A DNA stretch of 64,000 nucleotides from the NCBI RefSeq assembly GCF_027922305.1, contig NZ_BSFK01000016.1, positions 186,001 to 250,000 on the forward strand, in the 5' to 3' direction. Position numbers and translations under genes: made by a program. This DNA comes from Methylopila jiangsuensis. GTDB taxonomy: Bacteria > Pseudomonadota > Alphaproteobacteria > Rhizobiales > Methylopilaceae. Below the pieces are notes generated by a model. That model worked only from the letters and a program-made list of their open reading frames with translations. It was not told the DNA's origin and did not search any database. Shown here one piece after another: positions 8,499 to 15,807 of the stretch. How positions within the stretch are numbered: the first letter of the stretch is position 1; every line of letters starts with the position of its first letter.

Positions 8499-10262
8499 TC
8501 ACATTGGTCCAAGGGCTGAGACGCGGGGCGCGGCGGCGGGCGCGGCTTCGTCCTCCGGCAGCGTCACCCGCTCCGCCTCCAGCAGCCCGAGACGCCCGCC
8601 GCCTGCGGTCAGCCGCTGGATCAGGACATAGGGCTCGCCCATCACCGGCGACGGGGCGGAGACGATCCTGAGGTCGCCGCAGCAGAGCGTCCAGTCCACG
8701 TGGCGGTGGCCGTGCATCACCAGCAGGCGGTCGGCGTGGGGCTTGAGCTGGCGCAGGAACCAGCTGCCGTTGATCAGCGCGGTGCCGATGCGTTCCGACA
8801 GCGAGCGCGTCGGGCGCGGATATTCGGTGAGGTGGTGGTGCAGCGCCACGATCCACGCGGCGGAGGGGTAGGCCTTCAGGATGGCGTCCACCCGCCGCTC
8901 CTGCTCGGCCGGCATCAGGCCGAGCGCGTTGGTGAAGGAGAAATGGGTGTCGGCGTTGGAGTTCAGCAGGATGACGCCGAGCCCGTCCGGCGTGGCGGGC
9001 GGCGTCCACATGGGGAACGCCTCGTCCCACACCGCGCGGACGTCCCGGGCGCGCTTGCCCCGCCCGGTGCGCAGGAAGGTGCGGATGGCCGCCTCATGCG
9101 GCTTCAGCCATGCGGACAGCGTCGGCGCCTCGCCCGCCTCCGGCGGCGGGCCGACGCGGACCCGGTCGCCCTGAAGCCCCGCCAGAAGCGCGAGCGCCCG
9201 CAGCTGGCGCAGCCGCTTGCCGGGCGAGAACGGCAGGTCGAGACGGGCCGGGTTGGCCCGGTCCACCACGTTGACGTCGTGGTTGCCCGGCAGGAACAGC
9301 ATCCGCCCTTTCAGCGCCGGGTGGCGATCCAGCGCCTCGAGCAGCTCCGCCCATTCGGCGGAGCGTCCGGCGTCGGTCATGTCGCCGGTGACGAGGATCA
9401 GGTCGAGCGGATCGGCCGCGTCCGCCCGCGCCAGCGCCGCCAGCACGTCCGCGAGCCGCCCGTTGCCCTGCGGCCCCTTGCGGCCGCATTCGATGCGGAA
9501 GCCGAAGCGCTCGCCCACCGTGTGCAGGTCGGACAGATGCGCCACCCGGAGCGGCCGGACGCCGTTTCCGGGTTCCGGATCGCGGCGGGTGAGCGTCACC
9601 GGCTGGCCCATGGCGGCGTCGGCCCAGCCCCACACCAGCGCCGCGACCGCCACGTAAAGGCCGAACAGCACCACGCTGTTCGAGAACGCCGCGCCCAGCA
9701 GCGCCAGCGGATCGGCGAGCTCCCGCCACGATCCGATCCAGCGCGAATGGGGCCAGGCGAGAAAGGCCGCCGCGGCGGAGACGGCGGACATCAGGCCTGC
9801 GGCGGCCAGCGCCGTGAAGCGTCCCACCCGCGCGCCGTCGCGCTTCAGATAGAGCGACAGCCGGCGCGCCAGGAAATGCCGCATCGCCTCCCGGCACAGC
9901 ACGAAGCTCGGCTGAACGGTGAGCGCGTTGAGCGACCAGAAGCTGCGCTCCGCCAGCCGGAAGGCGGGCCTGAGCCCGAGCGCCGCCAGGCCGAGCAGGC
10001 CGGCGAGGACCGCCACCGGCAGCAGGCCGGTGACGAGCTGCGTCGCGCTGTGGGACGCCGAGGACAGCCACGCCGTGATGAGCAGCGGCGCCGCGCCCAG
10101 CAGCAGGCAGGGCAGGCCGAACAGCAGCACGCTCGCCAGCAGCAGCTTCGGGATGCTGATCTCCACCAGCACCCAGCCCGCGAGCGAGGCCAGCGACCAG
10201 AGCTTGGTGCTGGAGGCGTCGTCCTCGATGTCGCCGCGGCGGGGGTCGTTCAGGAACGGCAT
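8499..10262 (-). CDS. membrane-anchored calcineurin-like metallophosphoesterase
   Basis: 587 residues. The N-terminal third has several hydrophobic helices (about 37-100 and 145-220) and the C-terminal part is a calcineurin-fold phosphoesterase. All metal motifs are visible: HLSDLHTVGE, VTGDMTDAG, LPGNHDVN, ALHHHL and MHGHRHVDW, so the enzyme should be active with two metals. Substrate unknown; candidates are nucleotides, phospholipid or lipid-A intermediates. It lies upstream of gpmA on the same strand, separated by 121 bp. The start at 10262 has no strong ribosome site, so the exact N-terminus is uncertain. Confidence 0.85.
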   Translation of the reverse strand: MPFLNDPRRGDIEDDASSTKLWSLASLAGWVLVEISIPKLLLASVLLFGLPCLLLGAAPLLITAWLSSASHSATQLVTGLLPVAVLAGLLGLAALGLRPAFRLAERSFWSLNALTVQPSFVLCREAMRHFLARRLSLYLKRDGARVGRFTALAAAGLMSAVSAAAAFLAWPHSRWIGSWRELADPLALLGAAFSNSVVLFGLYVAVAALVWGWADAAMGQPVTLTRRDPEPGNGVRPLRVAHLSDLHTVGERFGFRIECGRKGPQGNGRLADVLAALARADAADPLDLILVTGDMTDAGRSAEWAELLEALDRHPALKGRMLFLPGNHDVNVVDRANPARLDLPFSPGKRLRQLRALALLAGLQGDRVRVGPPPEAGEAPTLSAWLKPHEAAIRTFLRTGRGKRARDVRAVWDEAFPMWTPPATPDGLGVILLNSNADTHFSFTNALGLMPAEQERRVDAILKAYPSAAWIVALHHHLTEYPRPTRSLSERIGTALINGSWFLRQLKPHADRLLVMHGHRHVDWTLCCGDLRIVSAPSPVMGEPYVLIQRLTAGGGRLGLLEAERVTLPEDEAAPAAAPRVSALGPM

Positions 10263-10345
10263 GCGCTGCGCCCGGGCGTCCGGTTTCAGGAACGCCCATC
10301 ATGCCCGAAGCGGCGCGCCGGAACAGGCGTCCCGGCGCCTCATGG

Positions 10346-11044
10346 TCAGCGGCGGTCGTCGTCCTCGTCGTCGGCGTCGTCGCGCTTGAGCTGCTTCAGC
10401 TTGGCGAACACGCTCTCCACGTCGAGCTCGCGCTCCTCCGCGCCCGCATCCTCGGCGGTGGTGATCTCCGCCGGCAGCAGGGTGTCCTCCTCCTCGCGGC
10501 GCAGCACCGCGTCGGGGTTGGCCTTGGCGGCCTTGGAGACCTCGAAGTCCAGGTCGATCTGCGAGCACAGGCCGAGCGTCACCGGATCGGACGGCGTCAG
10601 GTTGGCCGCGTTCCAGTGGGTGCGGTCGCGGATCGCCGCGATGGTCGACTTGGTGGTGCCGACGAGGCGGATGATCTGGGTGTCCTTCAGCTCCGGATGG
10701 TTGCGCACCAGCCAGAGGATGGCGTTGGGGCGGTCCTGCCGGCGCGAGACGGGGGTGTAGCGCGGCCCCTTGCGCGGCTTCACCGGCGGCAGCCGCACCT
10801 TGGAGACCGCGAGCTGCAGGCGGTGGTTCGGATTGTCCTGGCCGCGCTCGATCTCCTCGCGGGTGATCTGCCCGGAGGTGATGGGATCGAGGCCCTTGAT
10901 GCCCTGGGCGGCGTCGCCGTCGGCGACCGCCTTCACCTCGAGCTCGTGCAGCTTGCAGAAATCGGCGATCTGGGCGAACGACAGCGACGTGTTCTCGACC
11001 AGCCAGACCGCGGTCGCCTTCGGCATAAGCGGCGCGTTTGACAT
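10346..11044 (-). CDS. DUF1013 / TrcR-like cell-cycle transcriptional regulator
   Basis: 232 residues matching the DUF1013 family, found throughout alphaproteobacteria and linked in Caulobacter to cell-cycle transcription (TrcR). Visible blocks are KATAVWLVENTSLSFAQIADFC near the N-terminus, a helix-turn-helix-like segment, WLVRNHPELKDTQIIRLVGTTKSTIAAIRDR around 110-140, and an acidic tail (DDADDEDDDRR). It has no enzymatic motifs and is cytoplasmic. The start ATG at 11044 sits downstream of a plausible sigma-70 promoter. Its proximity to rcdA is notable. Confidence 0.87.
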   Translation of the reverse strand: MSNAPLMPKATAVWLVENTSLSFAQIADFCKLHELEVKAVADGDAAQGIKGLDPITSGQITREEIERGQDNPNHRLQLAVSKVRLPPVKPRKGPRYTPVSRRQDRPNAILWLVRNHPELKDTQIIRLVGTTKSTIAAIRDRTHWNAANLTPSDPVTLGLCSQIDLDFEVSKAAKANPDAVLRREEEDTLLPAEITTAEDAGAEERELDVESVFAKLKQLKRDDADDEDDDRR

Positions 11045-11122
11045 GGGTGCGATGCTCCTCTCGCTCCGGCCGCCGGTTCGCGGCGGAGCCCTGACCATAT
11101 ATCGATGATGGGGGTTCTCCCC

Positions 11123-11151
11123 TGTATAGGGACTGCGTCGGCGGCGCGCAA
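11123..11151 (-). promoter_or_regulatory. candidate sigma-70 promoter for the TrcR-like gene
   Basis: On the reverse strand a TTGCGC hexamer (11151-11146), 17-bp spacer and TATACA hexamer (11128-11123) precede the gene by about 80 bp. The neighbouring sequence is unusually AT-rich (CATATATCGATG at 11096-11107). Assigned by eye only. Confidence 0.4.
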
Positions 11152-11246
11152 CGCGGTCGTGCGCCCTCCGTCCATCGGCGGCTTGCGCCGGGGCGTCCCG
11201 ATGCGGCACGGTCCGCCGTCCCGCAATGACGGATGAGGAGACGGAC

Positions 11247-11447
11247 ATGTCCCTGTTCGACGACGACCGGCCGGCGCGACCCGCGGCTGATTCGGCCCAC
11301 CAGATCGGCCAGCCGCTGGACCGGCTGTCGGTGGACGAGCTCAACGCGCGCGTGGCGGCCCTCCGGAGCGAGATCGCCCGGCTGGAGGCGGCGATCTCCG
11401 CCAAGTCCGCCCATCGGGACGCCGCGGAAAGCGTGTTCCGGAGCTGA
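11247..11447 (+). CDS. DUF1192 small protein
   Basis: 66 residues beginning MSLFDDD, with the conserved core LSVDELNARVAALRSEIARLEAAI, an amphipathic coiled-coil helix. This is the DUF1192 family, a small cytoplasmic alphaproteobacterial protein of unknown function. The ATG at 11247 is chosen because GAGGAG lies seven bases upstream; an ATG at 11226 has none. Divergent from the TrcR-like gene. Confidence 0.8.
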   Translation: MSLFDDDRPARPAADSAHQIGQPLDRLSVDELNARVAALRSEIARLEAAISAKSAHRDAAESVFRS

Positions 11448-11520
11448 AAAGCGCCAAATCCCTCAGGACCGAACGCCTCCGGCGGGTTGGAAACGTTGCG
11501 TTAACCTTTCCGGATCATGA

Positions 11521-11625
11521 ATCGGGGCGTCCAGCTTTCTGGATTTCGAGTGGGTCCTGTCCACTCTGTATGACGCCTCCCTGTCATTCGACTTCAGGCC
11601 GCCCTTCGCAGGCGGCCTTTTTTCG
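11521..11625 (+). ncRNA. structured small RNA candidate with intrinsic terminator (suhB/mmgR-like)
   Basis: The 322-bp gap between the DUF1192 gene and rcdA holds this element. A 7-bp helix pairs 11524-11530 with 11573-11579 (one G-U) and encloses two hairpins: CCAG/CTGG (11531-11534 with 11539-11542) and GAGTGG/CCACTC (11548-11553 with 11561-11566). It is followed by a terminator stem AGGCCGCC...GGCGGCCT with a six-T run ending at 11623. The unpaired CTCC near 11577-11580 could target ribosome sites. The layout resembles, from memory, the alphaproteobacterial suhB/mmgR RNA motif; this needs a covariance search. No convincing promoter was found. Confidence 0.6.
11596..11625 (+). terminator. 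intrinsic terminator of the sRNA / DUF1192 unit
   Basis: AGGCCGCC (11596-11603), a short loop, GGCGGCCT (11611-11618) and a run of six T (11618-11623). It ends the candidate sRNA and would also stop read-through from the DUF1192 gene before rcdA. Confidence 0.8.
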
Positions 11626-11769
11626 TCGCGGCCGGTTAACCATGCGCGGGTCTCCGCCGTGGATAACGGCGCGGTTGGCCCGGTGATTGCCCGTTTCCTC
11701 GCGTTGATGCCATGCTGTGCGGCGGCTAAGTCTGTCGCCGGCCAAAGCGCCGATGAAAGGGCCAGATCC

Positions 11770-12294
11770 ATGAACGACAGGTGGGAGCGCGTCGAACCCC
11801 AGGACGCGCCGGTTTCGTTCGGGGCGCGGCTCGTGGGCTCCGCCGCCTTCACCGCCCTGTTCCGGGAAGGCATGGCGCTGGTGGAGGAGACCGCGGCCTA
11901 TCTCGACGGCGACGGCCGCGCGGAATCCCGCCTGTTGGGCCGCTCCGAATCCATCGCCTACGCCACCGAGAGCATGCGGCTGACCACCCGCCTGATGCAG
12001 ATCGCCTCGTGGCTGCTGCTGCAGCGCGCCGTGAACGAGGGCGAGATGTCGTTCGACCAGGCGCGGGAGGAGAAGCTCAAGGTGCGCCTCTCGCCCATGA
12101 CCTCCACCCTCGCCGCCGACATGCTCGGCCGGCTGCCGGAGCGCCTGCGCGACCTGATCGAGCGCACCGCCCGCCTGCAGGAGCGGGTGCAGATCCTCGA
12201 CGTGCAGCTCGACGGCGCGGTGATGGTGGAGACGCCGGTGCGCCACCCGCTGGAAGGCCAGATGGAGATGCTGCGCCGGGCCTTCGGCGGCTGA
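11770..12294 (+). CDS. rcdA: RcdA-type regulator of CtrA degradation (DUF1465)
   Basis: 174 residues matching the DUF1465 family, whose Caulobacter member RcdA is an adaptor that brings CtrA and other substrates to ClpXP during the cell cycle. The predicted all-helical bundle contains FREGMALVEETAAYLDGDGR and YATESMRLTTRLMQIASWLLLQRAVNEGEM, both typical of the family. The ATG at 11770 follows GAAAGGG. Two GTTAACC sequences (about 11500 and 11635) lie upstream; these resemble CtrA half-sites, but neither is a full TTAA-N7-TTAA box. Confidence 0.85.
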   Translation: MNDRWERVEPQDAPVSFGARLVGSAAFTALFREGMALVEETAAYLDGDGRAESRLLGRSESIAYATESMRLTTRLMQIASWLLLQRAVNEGEMSFDQAREEKLKVRLSPMTSTLAADMLGRLPERLRDLIERTARLQERVQILDVQLDGAVMVETPVRHPLEGQMEMLRRAFGG

Positions 12295-12365
12295 CGGCGG
12301 ACGGGGCGGGGAGAACCGTCCCGTCCCGATTGCGGCGCGGGCCGGGCTCGCGCATGCTTCCCCTC

Positions 12366-12863
12366 ATGACCGCCGCGCCGCGCCGCTCCTATGAAGCCGG
12401 GCATCGCCCGAAGTTCCTCGTCGTGGTGGACGACACCGAGGAGTGCGGCCGCGCGGTCTACTTCGCCGCGCGGCGCGCCGGCCGCGTGGGGGCGACGCTG
12501 GCGCTGCTGTCGGTGGTCACGCCCGGCGAGTTCCAGCACTGGTTCGGCGTCGGCGACGTGATGCGCGAGGAAGCGGAAGCCGCGGCCCGCGCCCATCTCG
12601 CCCGCGTGGCGGCGCACGCCCGCGAGGTGGCCGGCGTGGAGCCGGAACAGGTGGTGCGCGAGGGCGATCGCGCCGGCGAGCTGGCCGCCCTGATCGAGGA
12701 CGACGAGGACATCGCCCTGCTGGTGCTGGCCGCGAGCCCCGGGCCGGAGGGGCCGGGCCCGCTGGTCTCCGCCATCGTCGGCAAGGCGGCCGGCGCCTTC
12801 CCGATTCCGGTCGCGATCGTGCCCGGCGGGCTCACCGACGCCGAGATTGACGCGCTGGCCTGA
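12366..12863 (+). CDS. universal stress protein (UspA-type)
   Basis: About 165 residues with a single Usp domain. The first strand FLVVVDDTEECGRAVYFAARRA carries the nucleotide-binding aspartate, and the C-terminal strand-loop SAIVGKAAGAFPIPVAIVPG matches the family's G-x-x-G region in degenerate form, so ATP binding is uncertain. Cytoplasmic, usually induced by stress. Two in-frame ATGs (12354 and 12366) are possible and neither has a good ribosome site; the later one is used. It lies 71 bp downstream of rcdA and may be co-transcribed. Confidence 0.82.
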   Translation: MTAAPRRSYEAGHRPKFLVVVDDTEECGRAVYFAARRAGRVGATLALLSVVTPGEFQHWFGVGDVMREEAEAAARAHLARVAAHAREVAGVEPEQVVREGDRAGELAALIEDDEDIALLVLAASPGPEGPGPLVSAIVGKAAGAFPIPVAIVPGGLTDAEIDALA

Positions 12864-12906
12864 CGCCGCCGGTCACGGCGAGCCAGGGGAGACGCGAGGA
12901 CCGCCG

Positions 12907-13140
12907 TCAGCCCGCGGCGGCGGCCTTGGCGCGTTTGCGGACCGGCGCCGCCTTGGGGGCCGGCGCCGCGGCCTGCTCGGCCGCGTCCCGCGCCAGGCGG
13001 GCCTCTCTCAGCCGGGCCGTCTTCGCGTCCCGTCGGGCGGTCTCCTGGTCGATGATCGCCCGGGCGGCGCGGGTCGTGGCGTCGCCCTTGACCTCAGCCT
13101 TCGATGGCTTGAACAGGCTTTCTTTCGTCAGCTTCAGCAT
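12907..13140 (-). CDS. small basic conserved hypothetical protein
   Basis: 77 residues starting MLKLTKESLFKPSKAEVKGDATTRAARAI-, with a charged helix in the middle and an Ala/Lys/Pro-rich basic tail. No domain is recognised; from memory similar small proteins occur in other Rhizobiales. The basic tail could bind nucleic acid, but this is speculation. It lies downstream of cspA on the same strand beyond an intrinsic terminator. An AGAAGGGAC ribosome site precedes the ATG, supporting expression. Confidence 0.6.
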   Translation of the reverse strand: MLKLTKESLFKPSKAEVKGDATTRAARAIIDQETARRDAKTARLREARLARDAAEQAAAPAPKAAPVRKRAKAAAAG

Positions 13141-13160
13141 CGAATGTCCCTTCTGAAACG

Positions 13161-13188
13161 AAAAAAGGCCGGGCGAACGCCCGACCTT
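13161..13188 (-). terminator. intrinsic terminator downstream of cspA
   Basis: Read on the reverse strand, AGGTCGGGC, loop GTTCG and CCCGGCCT are followed by a T-run (A-run at 13161-13166 on the plus strand). The stem is nearly perfect. It separates cspA from the small basic protein gene. Confidence 0.8.
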
Positions 13189-13250
13189 CTCCCACTCGCC
13201 TCAACCGCCCGCGCCAGTACATCCGTGGTCGCGGGCCGGAAGCGATATCG

Positions 13251-13460
13251 TCACGCCGCCTGGATGTTTTCGGCGGCGCTTTTGCCCGAGCGGCGATCCT
13301 GCACCACTTCGAACGAGACCTTCTGGCCTTCGACGAGGGTGTGGAGGCCGGAACGCTCGACGGCGGAGATGTGGACAAAAACGTCCGTCGCGCCGGTGTC
13401 GGGCTGGATGAAGCCGTAGCCCTTCTGGGTGTTGAAGAACTTCACGGTGCCGTTGATCAT
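13251..13460 (-). CDS. cspA: cold-shock domain protein (CspA family)
   Basis: 69 residues, the classic single cold-shock domain. RNP1-like KGYGFI and RNP2-like VFVHIS, plus the N-terminal GTVKFFN, bind single-stranded nucleic acid. The protein acts as an RNA chaperone. The start at 13460 follows AAGGAAA. The untranslated leader of about 130 nt from the predicted promoter to the ATG is long, as for temperature-responsive csp mRNAs. A single-gene unit with its own promoter and terminator. Confidence 0.96.
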   Translation of the reverse strand: MINGTVKFFNTQKGYGFIQPDTGATDVFVHISAVERSGLHTLVEGQKVSFEVVQDRRSGKSAAENIQAA

Positions 13461-13599
13461 GACGATTTTCCTTAAATCGACACAGTTTCTCGATCGCCCG
13501 ACCGTATGCCGAGCGCTGCGACTAGATCGATTTTGAAAGGAAGTTCGCCGTCGCGTTTGAAACGCGTAACAAATTTCAACGAGCAAGATCGATGAACAC

Positions 13600-13628
13600 T
13601 ACATAGCCTATGGGAAACGTCTTTTCAA
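13600..13628 (-). promoter_or_regulatory. sigma-70 promoter of cspA
   Basis: On the reverse strand TTGAAA (13628-13623), a 17-bp spacer and TATGTA (13605-13600). Shifted by one base this reads CTTGAA-N17-CTATGT, close to the rhizobial CTTGAC-N17-CTATAT consensus. The predicted start near 13593 gives a leader of about 130 nt. Confidence 0.6.
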
Positions 13629-13644
13629 GGTCGCTCCTATAGGC

Positions 13645-13682
13645 CGATGGTCCCCCGCCGGCCGGGCGGCGGGGGACCATCG
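13645..13682 (-). terminator. perfect 15-bp hairpin after the secreted-peptide gene
   Basis: Arms 13645-13659 and 13668-13682 are exact inverted complements, separated by an eight-base GC loop. The hairpin begins four bases beyond the stop codon at 13687. There is no T-run, so it may stabilise the mRNA 3' end or act with Rho rather than as a classic terminator. Confidence 0.55.
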
Positions 13683-13686
13683 CGGA

Positions 13687-13968
13687 TCAGTAGCCCGGAA
13701 GGGTGAAGGTGGAGGGCAGCGGCCAGCGCTCGAAGCCGCCGGGGCCGCGCGTGGGGGTCGAGGACTGGTAGACGGCGGAGGTGTCGTAATTGGCGCGGCT
13801 GTTGGGGCGCGCCACCGTGCGGGTGTTGAGGTAGTTCGACTGCTTGGTGATGGTGATGGCGACGCCGCTCGACGCGGAGCGGCGCTCGGACGACTGGGCG
13901 GCGGCGGGCGACATCTGGACGGCGGACAGCAACGCGGCGGCGGCGAGAACGGCGAGGGCGCGGGACAT
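13687..13968 (-). CDS. small secreted hypothetical protein
   Basis: 93 residues. The first 25 form a Sec signal peptide (basic MSR, hydrophobic ALAVLAAAALLSAV, cleavage near AAAQS), leaving a mature protein of about 68 residues rich in Ser, Thr, Arg and aromatic residues with no cysteine. No domain is recognised. It is probably periplasmic or exported. Followed by a perfect 15-bp hairpin and upstream of the cspA promoter on the same strand. Confidence 0.65.
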   Translation of the reverse strand: MSRALAVLAAAALLSAVQMSPAAAQSSERRSASSGVAITITKQSNYLNTRTVARPNSRANYDTSAVYQSSTPTRGPGGFERWPLPSTFTLPGY

Positions 13969-14167
13969 GACGGGGCTCCGGGCGTGAAAAGAGGCGCTTG
14001 GCTCTAAGAACTGGCGGAGATCCCGCCGTCATCAATAGGCGTCGGCGCGCCATGATGATTGATTTGCCGGCCGTTTGGCGTCATCAGAGCGGCGCGGCGG
14101 AGCGCCGCAGACACGAGGACGCCGGCGCGTCCCTCAAAAAGCCTTCGCGCCGGCGATGGAGCTGAAC

Positions 14168-15199
14168 ATGGGTTATCGGATCGCCATCGTCGGCGCCACG
14201 GGCAACGTGGGCCGCGAGATGCTGAACATCCTCGACGAGCGGGAGTTTCCGGTCGACGAGCTCGTCCCGCTGGCCTCGCGCCGGAGCCTCGGCACGGAAG
14301 TGTCGTTCGGCGACCGAACCCTGAAATGCAAGGATCTGGCGACCTTCGACTTCACCGGGATCGACATCTGCCTGATGTCGGCCGGCGGCGCCGTGTCCAA
14401 GGAGTGGTCGCCGAAGATCGCCGCCCAGGGCGCGATCGTGATCGACAACTCCTCCACCTGGCGCATGGACCCGGACGTGCCGCTGGTGGTGCCGGAGGTG
14501 AACGCCGACGCGGTCGCCGGCTATGCGAAGAAGGGCATCATCGCCAACCCGAACTGCTCCACCGCCCAGCTCGTGGTGGCGCTGAAGCCGCTGCACGACG
14601 CGGCGACCATCACGCGCGTGGTGGTCTCGACCTACCAGTCGGTCTCCGGCGCCGGCAAGGACGCCATGGACGAGCTGTGGAACCAGACCAAGGGCATCTA
14701 CGTGAACCAGAGCCCCGAGCACGAGGGCGGCAAGTTCCCCAAGCAGATCGCCTTCAACGTCATTCCTCACATCGACGTCTTCATGGAGGACGGCTTCACG
14801 AAGGAGGAATGGAAGATGGTGGCGGAGACCAAGAAGATCCTCGACCCGAAGATCAAGCTGACCGCCACCGCGGTGCGCGTGCCGGTGTTCGTCGGCCATT
14901 CGGAGGCGGTGAACATCGAGTTCGAGAAGCCGCTGTCCGCCGACGAGGCCCGGGACATCCTGCGCGAGGCGCCGGGCGTGCTGGTCGTCGACAAGCGCGA
15001 GCCCGGCGGCTACGTGACCCCGGTCGAATGCGTCGGCGACTTCGCCACCTTCGTCTCCCGCATCCGCGAGGATCCGACGGTGGACAACGGCCTCGCGCTG
15101 TGGGTCGTCTCCGACAACCTGCGCAAGGGCGCGGCGCTGAACGCAGTCCAGATCGCCGAATGCCTCGCCAACCGCGGCCTGCTCAAGAAGGCGGCGTGA
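14168..15199 (+). CDS. asd: aspartate-semialdehyde dehydrogenase
   Basis: 343 residues, normal length. It reduces aspartyl phosphate to aspartate semialdehyde with NADPH, feeding lysine/diaminopimelate, threonine and methionine synthesis (dapD, dapE and metK lie elsewhere in the window). The N-terminal Rossmann motif is GATGNVGREML, and the catalytic cysteine lies in IANPNCSTAQLV. The ATG at 14168 has GGAGCTGAAC upstream; an in-frame ATG twelve bases earlier is less well spaced. Two very small genes follow directly. Confidence 0.95.
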   Translation: MGYRIAIVGATGNVGREMLNILDEREFPVDELVPLASRRSLGTEVSFGDRTLKCKDLATFDFTGIDICLMSAGGAVSKEWSPKIAAQGAIVIDNSSTWRMDPDVPLVVPEVNADAVAGYAKKGIIANPNCSTAQLVVALKPLHDAATITRVVVSTYQSVSGAGKDAMDELWNQTKGIYVNQSPEHEGGKFPKQIAFNVIPHIDVFMEDGFTKEEWKMVAETKKILDPKIKLTATAVRVPVFVGHSEAVNIEFEKPLSADEARDILREAPGVLVVDKREPGGYVTPVECVGDFATFVSRIREDPTVDNGLALWVVSDNLRKGAALNAVQIAECLANRGLLKKAA

Positions 15200-15200
15200 C

Positions 15201-15440
15201 ATGACGGAGCGCTCGCCCGAAGACGTCGAACGGCGGCTTCGGGCGAAGCGCACGAACGAGCGCCTTAAGCTCGCGGCCTCGACGTCGAACGCGGTGGGTC
15301 TCACCATCCTTGGCGCGGCGGTGCTCGTGCCCGTCACGACCGGCAAAGCGTCGTGGTTCGCAGCCCTTTGGATTCTGGCCGCTGTCGCATTACATGTGTT
15401 TGCGCAGGCGGTGCTCGGCGTCCTGCGAAGCGAGGATTAG
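15201..15440 (+). CDS. small two-helix membrane protein
   Basis: 79 residues starting one base after the asd stop codon. A charged N-terminus (MTERSPEDVERRLRAKRTNERLKL) precedes two hydrophobic helices (about 29-47 and 52-75). No family is recognised. The tight spacing to asd and to the next small gene suggests one transcript. Function unknown; co-transcription is inferred from spacing alone. Confidence 0.6.
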   Translation: MTERSPEDVERRLRAKRTNERLKLAASTSNAVGLTILGAAVLVPVTTGKASWFAALWILAAVALHVFAQAVLGVLRSED

Positions 15441-15443
15441 GCG

Positions 15444-15569
15444 ATGCAGCTCCCGCTGTGGTTTCAGCTCGCGGTGCCGATCGGCGGTCTTGCGATCGGC
15501 CTGACCGCGCTCCTCTGGGCCCGCCACGAGGCCGCCAAGTTCGACCGCCGCTACGGCAAGCGCGGCTGA
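15444..15569 (+). CDS. 41-residue single-pass membrane peptide
   Basis: A short reading frame beginning three bases after the previous stop. It encodes one hydrophobic helix (LAVPIGGLAIGLTALLW) followed by a basic tail (RHEAAKFDRRYGKRG), consistent with an inner-membrane peptide with its C-terminus inside. The GAGGATTAGGCG before the ATG gives a usable ribosome site that overlaps the end of the preceding gene. It has no recognised family. Confidence 0.5.
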   Translation: MQLPLWFQLAVPIGGLAIGLTALLWARHEAAKFDRRYGKRG

Positions 15570-15600
15570 TCCCCCCCACGTCTGAAGCGTTGTTCCGGTC

Positions 15601-15807
15601 ATGAAACTCTACCGCCTCCTCACCGGTCCCGACGATTCCGCCTTCTGCAAGCGGGTGTCGGGGGCGCTCAGCAAGGGCTGGGCGCTCGCGGGCTCGCCGT
15701 CGCTCACCTACGATCCGGTCCGGCAGACCGTGATCGCGGCCCAGGCGGTGACGAAGGAGGTTCCGGACGTGGAGTTCTCCGACGAGATCAAGCTGTCGGA
15801 CTGGTGA
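15601..15807 (+). CDS. DUF1737 domain protein
   Basis: 68 residues matching DUF1737: MKLYRLLTGPDDSAFC at the start, then ALSKGWALAGSPSLTYD and AAQAVTKEV. These are small cytoplasmic proteins of unknown function common in proteobacteria. No strong ribosome site precedes the ATG. The last 20 bp overlap the tail of the convergent hypothetical gene. Confidence 0.8.
   Translation: MKLYRLLTGPDDSAFCKRVSGALSKGWALAGSPSLTYDPVRQTVIAAQAVTKEVPDVEFSDEIKLSDW

Noticed and set aside
8700-10760. Long forward frame opposite the phosphoesterase gene
   Set aside because: Low-complexity Arg/Gln/His translation; the reverse strand carries all metallophosphoesterase motifs.
11496-11640. GTTAACC sequences near rcdA as full CtrA boxes
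   Set aside because: Only half-sites are present; no second TTAA follows at seven bases.
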